DNA of 64,000 nucleotides, from positions 51,089 through 115,088 of the forward strand of contig NZ_QMFY01000017.1 of NCBI RefSeq assembly GCF_003286915.1, read 5' to 3'. This DNA comes from Pseudochryseolinea flava (GTDB taxonomy: Bacteria; Bacteroidota; Bacteroidia; Cytophagales; Cyclobacteriaceae). The notes under the pieces are model-generated. The model saw only the letters and a program-made list of their open reading frames with translations. It did not search any database and was not told the origin of the DNA. The position numbers were made by a program, and so were the translations under genes. Every line of letters begins with the position of its first letter. Within the stretch, counting starts at the first letter, position 1. Shown piece by piece: positions 17,012 through 24,429 of the stretch.

Positions 17012-17827
17012 GTGCCTACTGCTCGATCAATTGTTAGCCTTTTGGGCCGTTTTGGCTCTATGGCGATCGGCCTTGTTTACATAGCCATCGGGGTGATCGC
17101 ATTGCTTTCTTTGTTGGGATTAAAAGATGGTGGCGCAGACGAAGACAGTTTGCTTGAACTGTTGGATACGACGGTCGTCGGTGAAATTTTTTTATGGGTA
17201 ATTATTCTAGGATTACTCGCGTACGTAGTGTGGCGGATAGTCGAAGCTATTCAAGATCCACTTAATTATGGCAATGATTGGAAAGGTATTGCACGGAGAA
17301 TTGCAATAGTGCTTGCGGCTTCAGCGTATGGTTTAATCGCGTGGTCTGGGATTAGGGCAATGATCGACGACGCTGATGGGAGTGAAGGTTTCGAAGAGCA
17401 AAGGCAGATGGTGTCGACCGTACTCGCTTGGAACGGTGGTGATTGGCTCCTAGGCATTTGCGGTGTAATGGTTGCCGTCACCGCATTACTCGAACTTCGT
17501 TACGTCGCAAAAGGCGATCATAAGCCGCACCTCGATATTGATCACCTGCCAACGTGGAAGAAATTTTCGATTCATGCGCTGGCGTGGGTGGGGCATTTTG
17601 CCCGCGCAATCATTTTAGCAATCATCGGATACTCCTTGATACGCGGCGCCGTGCATGCAGATCCCACCGAAACGGTCAACACAGATAAGGCCTTTAACTT
17701 TATTGGAGAAAGCATGTTAGGCCATCCGTTGTTTGTGGCAGTGGCTTGTGGAACAATAGCCTACGGAGTCTATATGATACTGCTGGGAATTTATCTAAAC
17801 CTTGATAAGGTGACGCGTATCAAATAA
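17012..17827 (+). CDS. DUF1206 family membrane protein
   Basis: A predicted six-helix inner-membrane protein of 271 residues. It contains three internal repeats of a transmembrane pair, each opening with a G-[RH]FA/GxMAxGLVY-like turn: RFGSMAIGLVYIAIGVIALL, ARRIAIVLAASAYGLIAWSG and VGHFARAIILAIIGYSLI, which is the DUF1206 signature. The GTG at 17012 was chosen because the first repeat needs residues before the ATG at 17060; the true start may differ by a few codons. Function is unknown. It follows the stress FMN protein gene by 30 bp and is probably in the same transcript. Confidence 0.8.
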   Translation: MPTARSIVSLLGRFGSMAIGLVYIAIGVIALLSLLGLKDGGADEDSLLELLDTTVVGEIFLWVIILGLLAYVVWRIVEAIQDPLNYGNDWKGIARRIAIVLAASAYGLIAWSGIRAMIDDADGSEGFEEQRQMVSTVLAWNGGDWLLGICGVMVAVTALLELRYVAKGDHKPHLDIDHLPTWKKFSIHALAWVGHFARAIILAIIGYSLIRGAVHADPTETVNTDKAFNFIGESMLGHPLFVAVACGTIAYGVYMILLGIYLNLDKVTRIK

Positions 17828-17839
17828 ATGCGCGCTCGG

Positions 17840-17855
17840 AAACAGTTAACTGTTT
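17840..17855. repeat. Perfect 16-bp palindrome AAACAGTTAACTGTTT
   Basis: Self-complementary over its full length, 12 bp after the DUF1206 stop codon. It has no T tract, so it is not a standard terminator. Confidence 0.5.
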
Positions 17856-17880
17856 GCGGTCGAGTTGTGTCCTGAAATAA

Positions 17881-17930
17881 AAAACAGGTAACTGGAAACC
17901 GGCTACCCCGGAAACTGGCTACCTGCCAAC
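17881..17930. repeat. Intergenic degenerate repeat, GCCGGTTTCC family
   Basis: AACTGGAAACCGGCTACC and the following GGAAACTGGCTACC are internal near-copies. The reverse complement aligns with the repeat at 55432-55470 (TTAGCCGGTTTCCGGTTGCC). No coding potential is visible. Confidence 0.5.
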
Positions 17931-18124
17931 CCCCAAACCGCCTCACTAGTCAGATATTCCCTACAAACCTGCTAACATATCTTTTCTTTTTCCGATATTT
18001 GGGCAACATTTTTAAACAGAATGAACCCCTCGTTTTGGCCATTGTCTAAGCTACCCCTCAGCGGGGTCCATTCTCACAATTGTACTCCCGTCGTAACACA
18101 TTCTCTACTTTAATGATAACAGTT

Positions 18125-19738
18125 ATGCAATTTGCAAAAAACACACGATCGCTCCGTCACGGATTGGTCATCCTCTCATTGTCGGCACTTGTATTGGTGT
18201 CGTGCAGCAAAGAAAATAGACTGGCTACTCACATTCCTAAAGATGCTACGGGCGTGTTAGCATTTGATGTGAAAAGCTTAGCCATGAAAAGCCTCGACTT
18301 CAAAGAGCTTTTGAGTGTTGAAGGCGTTAAGAAAGTATTTACAGATCTCGACGACTCTGTTAGTACTGCACTTCGTAATTCTGGTATCGACTACATGAAC
18401 AAAGCGTACATCTTCGGAAAGATCGAAGGTGAAAATTCTGGTTACGGTGCTGCGATCGTTGCCCTTACCGATGCGAATAAATTTGAAGCGTTCGTTAAAA
18501 AGGCAAGCAAAGATGTTGTCATCACGAAAGAAGGATCTTATTCATTGGCGACAATCGAAGACAAGTCGATCATCGGCTGGAGCGAAACAGAATTGATCGT
18601 TCTCGTCGGAACAAATGACAAGGAAAAACTTATGGCTATTGCCAACTTGAAGAAAGAAGAATCCTTGATCGCGACGAGTGAAACTTTCAAGGACCTTGAA
18701 AAACAAACTGCTGACATCGCTTGGTGGATGAACTTCGAAGGATTCCAAAACTTTATTCCACAAACAGGAATGCCTGGAAGCAACTTCAATTTGAAAGAAA
18801 CGTTCATGATGGCTACGTGTAATTTCGAAGATGGTCAAGTCGTGGTTGATACGAAATACCAAGGCAACGATGAGATGCTCAAGAAATTCAACTTCATCAA
18901 GAATAATGTAAGCAACGATGTAGCCGGAGCAATGCCCGGTAAAACGGTAATCGGTATGGCAGGTTTTGGTTTGGATATGGACGCACTTTACCAGTATTTA
19001 GAGTCTGAACATTTGGTAGAAGCCATGGGCGCTCAAGCGGAACAGATGCTTGGTCTTACACCAAAAGAGGCTTTCGAAACTTTTAGCGGAGACATCGCGG
19101 CTACCGTCAATGGGGTGAGCATGAAGGAAGTGAAACGTTTGAACTGGTCTACTGGTGAAGAGTACACCGCACAAGAGCCTGAGTTCGATTATTATGCTTT
19201 GATCGGCATCGCTAAGAAAGAAAACGCAGTAAAAATTCTTGAGCAATTCGTGGCACAAGGTATGCTTACAAAGACTGATAATGTATACAGCTTCCAGGAT
19301 AAAGTCTTTATCGTTGAAAAAGGTAACGCGATTGCAATTACCGGATCTTCAGCTTTGAAAGATTTCGCAGTAAGCGGAAGTGGCGAAAAACTGAACGGTG
19401 AGTTGTCAGGTCTTTTGACAAGCAATGCATCATCGATGTACGTAAACTTTACAAATATTCCGTCTACGTTCTATGAAGGAAGTAATGCTTCTCTTGGTGA
19501 GCACATTGGCAACATCGCTGTAGAAGAAATCGTCGCGACGAGCTCAGCAGTAAAAGACAAAACTTCTACTGGTAAGTTGGTCGTGAAGTTTAAGAACAAG
19601 AGCGAAAACAGCTTGCTCACCATTACGAAGATCGCTAAGAAGTATGGTGACATGATTCCGACAGAACCAACATTTACGGAACCGGCTATGGATTCAACTG
19701 CAGTTACTGAAGAACCGGTTGTTGCCATAAACGAGTAG
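18125..19738 (+). CDS. DUF4836 family lipoprotein
   Basis: An exported protein of 537 residues with lipobox VLVSC. The sequence after the cysteine, ENRLATHIPKDATGVLAFDVKSLAMKS, and the later NAVKILEQFVAQGMLT, AITGSSALKDFAVS and SGLLTSNASSMYVNFTNIP segments match the Bacteroidota DUF4836 family, whose members have an N-terminal IPxxAxxVxxxxxxSL motif and a repeated alpha/beta architecture. Function is unknown. It ends in a Thr/Pro/Glu-rich tail. The start at 18125 directly opens the signal peptide; an in-frame ATG four codons earlier is also possible. No operon partner is obvious. Confidence 0.85.
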   Translation: MQFAKNTRSLRHGLVILSLSALVLVSCSKENRLATHIPKDATGVLAFDVKSLAMKSLDFKELLSVEGVKKVFTDLDDSVSTALRNSGIDYMNKAYIFGKIEGENSGYGAAIVALTDANKFEAFVKKASKDVVITKEGSYSLATIEDKSIIGWSETELIVLVGTNDKEKLMAIANLKKEESLIATSETFKDLEKQTADIAWWMNFEGFQNFIPQTGMPGSNFNLKETFMMATCNFEDGQVVVDTKYQGNDEMLKKFNFIKNNVSNDVAGAMPGKTVIGMAGFGLDMDALYQYLESEHLVEAMGAQAEQMLGLTPKEAFETFSGDIAATVNGVSMKEVKRLNWSTGEEYTAQEPEFDYYALIGIAKKENAVKILEQFVAQGMLTKTDNVYSFQDKVFIVEKGNAIAITGSSALKDFAVSGSGEKLNGELSGLLTSNASSMYVNFTNIPSTFYEGSNASLGEHIGNIAVEEIVATSSAVKDKTSTGKLVVKFKNKSENSLLTITKIAKKYGDMIPTEPTFTEPAMDSTAVTEEPVVAINE

Positions 19739-19823
19739 GTCGCATTGAAGCTTGCGTAACTAAGGGAATGTCATTAGATTCAAACCCAAGAAGACATTCT
19801 CACAACGCGCCAGTTTGATCACC

Positions 19824-20465
19824 ATGACAATAGAATTTAATAATGTAACCCCGGCTCCTTTGGCTGGGGTTATTTCTTCTACCACGGATATCTGGCAATG
19901 CACGTGTGCCTTTGAAGCCGCCAAACGATATCGCGTCGTGGCGCCATCCGGAAAAGGGAAGTCTACTTTCATTCACTATATCTACGGTCTTCGGTTCGAC
20001 TTTACCGGCAAAGTTCGGTTGAACGGCGTTGAGTCGTCTCACTTTCATGCCAACGAATGGGCAGAAATACGTCAGGACAAGATTTCTATCGTTTATCAAG
20101 ACCTTCGGCTGTTTTTACAATTGACGGCGTTACAAAACATCCAAGTTAAATCTGCGCTCTATCCAGGTAATTTTGATGATCGCATTCACGCTATGGCCGA
20201 GGCATTACAAGTTTCACATTTGCTGAATAACAAAGCGCACACGCTATCGTATGGCGAGCGTCAACGTATCGCCATCATTCGTTCGCTCATACAACCCTTC
20301 GAGTGGATATTATTAGATGAGCCGTTTAGCCATCTAGATCTTGAGAATAGTAAACGTGCGGCAACGTTGATTGATTCCGCAGTGCGCGAACGAAATGCAG
20401 GACTGATTGTAACTTCGTTAGGGCAAGACAACCAATTTAACTACGATAAAGAATATCAATTGTAA
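19824..20465 (+). CDS. ABC transporter ATP-binding protein, switch-His missing
   Basis: A 213-residue ATPase subunit of the LolD/MacB size class, probably serving the adjacent FtsX-type permease. Visible motifs are Walker A APSGKGKST (about 40-48), Q-loop IVYQDLRLF, signature LSYGERQRIAIIRSL (about 140), and Walker B ILLDEPFSHLD. The stretch that normally gives the switch histidine (VTHD) reads LIVTSLGQDNQF, so the histidine is absent. The Walker A middle residue is Lys (SGKGKST) where Gly-Ala or Gly-Ser is usual. ATG 19824 was preferred to the TTG three codons earlier. The permease gene starts 6 bp after the stop. Confidence 0.85.
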   Translation: MTIEFNNVTPAPLAGVISSTTDIWQCTCAFEAAKRYRVVAPSGKGKSTFIHYIYGLRFDFTGKVRLNGVESSHFHANEWAEIRQDKISIVYQDLRLFLQLTALQNIQVKSALYPGNFDDRIHAMAEALQVSHLLNNKAHTLSYGERQRIAIIRSLIQPFEWILLDEPFSHLDLENSKRAATLIDSAVRERNAGLIVTSLGQDNQFNYDKEYQL

Positions 20466-20471
20466 CATTCG

Positions 20472-21656
20472 ATGCGCGCGCTACTCAATAAAATCTTTCT
20501 GCGAAAATTGGGAATTGGAAAATTCACACTTTCTGGTGTTGCATTCCTTGTTGGATTTACGCTGGTGTTGCTTTCGCTGCAAGGATATTTTAAGCTTACC
20601 GATGTTATCAGTCCCAAGAAGAATCCTTCGAACTATATCATTCTTAACAAAGAAGTGGGATTCACGAATACTATCTTCGGTGCAAGGGCACAATTTACAC
20701 CAGATGAAATTCTGGAATTTCGTAAACAAACTTTCTTAGACGACTTCGGTGTTTTTAGATCAAGTCAATTTCAAGCAACAGCACACCTCGGTGGAGATCT
20801 TGGTTTTTATACAGAACTGTTTTTCGAATCAGTGCCCACGCAGTTCATCGATAATAAACCTGCCACGTTTGTGTGGGAAAAAGGTGATAATTTTTTGCCC
20901 ATTATCATTTCTCAAGATTTCTTAAACCTATACAATTTTGGGTATGCTATGGGTAAGGGAACACCACAGCTATCAAAAGCCACCATTCAACTCGTACCGC
21001 TCACTGTGGTCATTGAAGGCCCTGGTGGTAGACAAGCATTCAAAGCGAAAGTAGTCGGCTTTAGCGAACGAATTTCTTCTATCCTCGTGCCAGAAAAATT
21101 TTTGACGTGGGCAAACAAAACAGTCGCTGGCGTCGATCAATCCCAAGCTGCCTCTCGCGTCATTGTGAAATTGAAATCAGATCAAAGCGCCGCGTTTGAC
21201 GATTACATCCGTAAACATTCCTTGAAGATCAGCGACGAGAAACAAAAATTTAATAAAATTCTTACGACGATCAATGTTGTGATGTCGGTATTGGTGGTGA
21301 TCGGAACAGCCTTCATGATCTTCGCATTGGTGATTGTGATGTTGAATTTTTCACTGATGGTCGCGCAAGCAAAAGATGAGGTGTCGTTATTACTTCAACT
21401 GGGATATAAGACAACACACTTGGTGCGTCACTTACTTTCGTACTTGATTATCTTCCTGGCATCGGCAGTTTTACTCTCCCTACTTGCTTTCATACTTGGA
21501 AACCAAATGCTCGTAACTTTTTTCGCGGACAGCGGCATGGACATATCCACCGCTATTCACGGGAAGGTGATTGGCGTCGCTGTGGCCTTCGTCGTGCTTT
21601 CTTTTGCAGTATCTTTTTTTGCGATTACCCGGGTTGTTGTGTCGGTGAACCGATAG
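20472..21656 (+). CDS. ABC transporter permease, FtsX-like
   Basis: A 394-residue inner-membrane protein with one N-terminal transmembrane helix (about 18-40), a periplasmic domain of roughly 200 residues, and three C-terminal helices (about 270-390) of the FtsX/MacB permease type. The VVIGTAFMIFALVIVMLNFSLMVAQAKDEVSLLLQLGY segment is the classic FtsX cytoplasmic-turn motif contacting the ATPase. It pairs with the ATPase immediately upstream (6-bp gap). The topology suggests mechanotransmission or lipoprotein export rather than solute import; the substrate is unknown. Confidence 0.87.
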   Translation: MRALLNKIFLRKLGIGKFTLSGVAFLVGFTLVLLSLQGYFKLTDVISPKKNPSNYIILNKEVGFTNTIFGARAQFTPDEILEFRKQTFLDDFGVFRSSQFQATAHLGGDLGFYTELFFESVPTQFIDNKPATFVWEKGDNFLPIIISQDFLNLYNFGYAMGKGTPQLSKATIQLVPLTVVIEGPGGRQAFKAKVVGFSERISSILVPEKFLTWANKTVAGVDQSQAASRVIVKLKSDQSAAFDDYIRKHSLKISDEKQKFNKILTTINVVMSVLVVIGTAFMIFALVIVMLNFSLMVAQAKDEVSLLLQLGYKTTHLVRHLLSYLIIFLASAVLLSLLAFILGNQMLVTFFADSGMDISTAIHGKVIGVAVAFVVLSFAVSFFAITRVVVSVNR

Positions 21657-21764
21657 GCAACTGCGGTATGTTTACAACGCACATGACGCAATCTTAATTT
21701 ACGGCAACGATAATTTTTGCAGGTCGGTTCTATTGCGTAATTTTTCAGACCAAACCCGACAACC

Positions 21765-24176
21765 ATGCTGAAACATTATTGGAATACTGCTATCCGAAAC
21801 CTTTTACGCAACAAGCTTTTTACAGCCATCAATATTGTCGGGCTTTCGATCAGTATAGCCACCTTTTTAGCACTCACCGGTTACGTTCAATATCAATTCA
21901 GTTATGACGATTTCTATGAAGACGGCGATCAAATCTATCGCGTTGACTATTACGAATACCAACAAGGGGAGCCTGTGCTGCAAAGTGCGCGCTCACATGA
22001 TCGTGCAGCGTTGTTGCTCCATGCCTATGTTCCTGAGGTAGAAGCTGTCGCTAGAGTATACAATGAAAAAGCATATGTCTTTAATGAGAAGGTCAGGATC
22101 GTTGACCAGGATATGCTATTCGCCGACAGTTCTTTTTTCAAAGTCTTTAAGTTAGACATGATTAGTGGTTCGGCGGAAACTGGACTTGTTGCACCGCATT
22201 CAGTGATGATCTCTCAATCGCAGGCGAAAACGTATTTCGGCGATGACGATCCGATGGGAAAAATTTTGTACTTCAATGAAAATCTGGTGTTCACCGTTAC
22301 TGGTGTTTTTGAAGATGTACCAGAAAACACATCGTTGAAATTTGACTTCTTGCTGTCGTGGTCAACGATGCCATTTAATGGTTGGATTCTAAAAGACGGC
22401 GAGTTCTCTACACCGTGGACCTTCACGTTTGTAAAACTCAATGAAAATGCATCGAACCTCCAAGCGATCAATGATAATTTGTCGCGTATTGCTTCGGAGC
22501 ATATCACACACTTGGAAAAACGCGGCCACACTGGGCGCTATGAACTGAGACCTTTCCAGGATTTGCACACTGGGAAGGAATTGTCTGGAGCGATCGAGCC
22601 TGGCGTGAGTCAAACGCTTTTATTTACGCTACTCTCATTAGCTGTTTTCATTTTAATTGCGGCTTGGATTAACTACATTAATCTTTCACTAGCGAGGTCG
22701 TTGGATCGCGCGAATGAAATTGGTGTTCGTCGTGTGTTTGGGGCTACAAGAATTGCAATAGGAGGCCAGTTTTTTCTTGAAGCAGCATTACTTGCAACGG
22801 TCACGTTTGTTTTAGGATATATCCTATACGGAGTTTTTACAGGACCGTTCGCGAGCTTACTATTTTCGGATGTTAACTTTATTCCGACAACAACGTTTAC
22901 AAACATATTGTACTTCGTCGCCTTTGTCGTCGCTACCACGCTGATCGCTTACTATCCGGCGTACTTCATTTCAAAATATAAGCCAGCCCTCATCTTGAAG
23001 AATAAACTCGGCAACGGTAAAGGCCGTGCAAACATACTTCATCAAGGCCTAATGGTATTTCAACTTTTTCTAGCGGTGGGCATAGTAGGTGTCACGATTA
23101 TCGCAGGAAGGCAAATCGCTTTCATGCGCACCTATGACTCAGGTTTTGACACCGCGCAAACAATCACGTTGCGCGCACCTGCATCTACCAATTCCGATTC
23201 ACTACGCTACACACGTTTCAATGCGTTTCGTGATGAAGTTCTTCAACTGGCAGCGTTTAAGTCAGGTGCTGCAACAATGAATATTCCGGGACAAGAAATT
23301 CGCTTCCACGACGAAGGTGTACACGCTGTCGGTACCACCAACGAGAAGAAACAATCGTTTTGGGTCATGTGGGCCGATGAAGGATATCAAGAAACTTTCG
23401 GAATGAATCTTATCGCTGGAAGAAATTTTAAAGATAATGAATCAGGCGCCAGCGTTTGCGTGATGAATGAATCGGCAGCGAAAGCACTTGGCTATGAAAA
23501 TCCAGCTGATGCTGTCAATACGACGATCATTACCGCGGAACAAAAACAGTTTACCGTTGTTGGCGTTTGGAAAGATTACCATCATGAGTCGCTGCGTAAG
23601 GCGGTAGAACCAATCATTTTTTATCACCGTCATCCGCATGAATACGGCTATTATTCTTTTAACGTTAAGACACAACAAGGTGACTACCTCGCATCCCTTG
23701 AAAGTATTTGGAAGAAGCACTATCCGCATGATCAATTCATTTATTATTTCATGAATAGTTTCTATGAAGCTCAGTACAAACGCGACGAACTCTTCGGAAG
23801 ACTGCTTAATATTTTTAGTTTCATCTCAATCGTTGTTGCGTGCTTGGGACTTTTTGGAATGGCATCACTTGCCATGGTGAAGCGCACAAAAGAAATTGGT
23901 GTTCGAAAAGTACTCGGCGCCACAGTTTGGAACATCCTCATGCTCGTTTCATCACGATATGTAAAACTGATATTAATTAGCTGTGCGTTTGCATTTCCGC
24001 TGGCGTATTATTTCACACGTCAGTGGCTCAACGGATTTGCCTACAAAATCGATATCAGCTGGTGGATGATTGTGCTTCCTGGCATCATCGTTCTCGCCGT
24101 TACGTTGCTAACAATTTCCGGGCAATCGCTCAAAGCTGCAATGACGAATCCCGCGAAATGCATGCGCGAAGAATAG
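21765..24176 (+). CDS. ABC transporter permease with two FtsX domains (MacB-like)
   Basis: An 803-residue permease of the Bacteroidota type that has two FtsX modules and two MacB_PCD-like periplasmic domains. It opens with LKHYWNTAIRNLLRNKLFTAINIVGLSISIATFLAL, typical of the group. Conserved helix-turn segments ANEIGVRRVFGATR (about 318) and KEIGVRKVLGATVWNILMLVSSRY (about 710) are duplicated, as expected. It follows the ATPase/permease pair by 108 bp and may use the same ATPase. Members of the family are often induced by antimicrobial peptides in other bacteria, but nothing in this locus shows that here. Confidence 0.9.
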   Translation: MLKHYWNTAIRNLLRNKLFTAINIVGLSISIATFLALTGYVQYQFSYDDFYEDGDQIYRVDYYEYQQGEPVLQSARSHDRAALLLHAYVPEVEAVARVYNEKAYVFNEKVRIVDQDMLFADSSFFKVFKLDMISGSAETGLVAPHSVMISQSQAKTYFGDDDPMGKILYFNENLVFTVTGVFEDVPENTSLKFDFLLSWSTMPFNGWILKDGEFSTPWTFTFVKLNENASNLQAINDNLSRIASEHITHLEKRGHTGRYELRPFQDLHTGKELSGAIEPGVSQTLLFTLLSLAVFILIAAWINYINLSLARSLDRANEIGVRRVFGATRIAIGGQFFLEAALLATVTFVLGYILYGVFTGPFASLLFSDVNFIPTTTFTNILYFVAFVVATTLIAYYPAYFISKYKPALILKNKLGNGKGRANILHQGLMVFQLFLAVGIVGVTIIAGRQIAFMRTYDSGFDTAQTITLRAPASTNSDSLRYTRFNAFRDEVLQLAAFKSGAATMNIPGQEIRFHDEGVHAVGTTNEKKQSFWVMWADEGYQETFGMNLIAGRNFKDNESGASVCVMNESAAKALGYENPADAVNTTIITAEQKQFTVVGVWKDYHHESLRKAVEPIIFYHRHPHEYGYYSFNVKTQQGDYLASLESIWKKHYPHDQFIYYFMNSFYEAQYKRDELFGRLLNIFSFISIVVACLGLFGMASLAMVKRTKEIGVRKVLGATVWNILMLVSSRYVKLILISCAFAFPLAYYFTRQWLNGFAYKIDISWWMIVLPGIIVLAVTLLTISGQSLKAAMTNPAKCMREE

Positions 24177-24429
24177 GACAATGAAATCTTGTCTCTACGC
24201 TTCTGAAATTAGTCGTTAATGATCTGAAATTCCTACACCGTAGTATACATCAGACGCCGGAAAATTCCCCCCAATTCCTATAGGGAAAACAACCGTGCTT
24301 TATCCTGCATGCATATTTTTATTTGTGCACGTCTTAAGATGAAATCAGTCATTTTAAAGACAACTCCTCCGACAACGGTTTATTATTCGTCTGAAGATGA
24401 CCTACTAGGTTATTTGTAAAATCGTTGTG

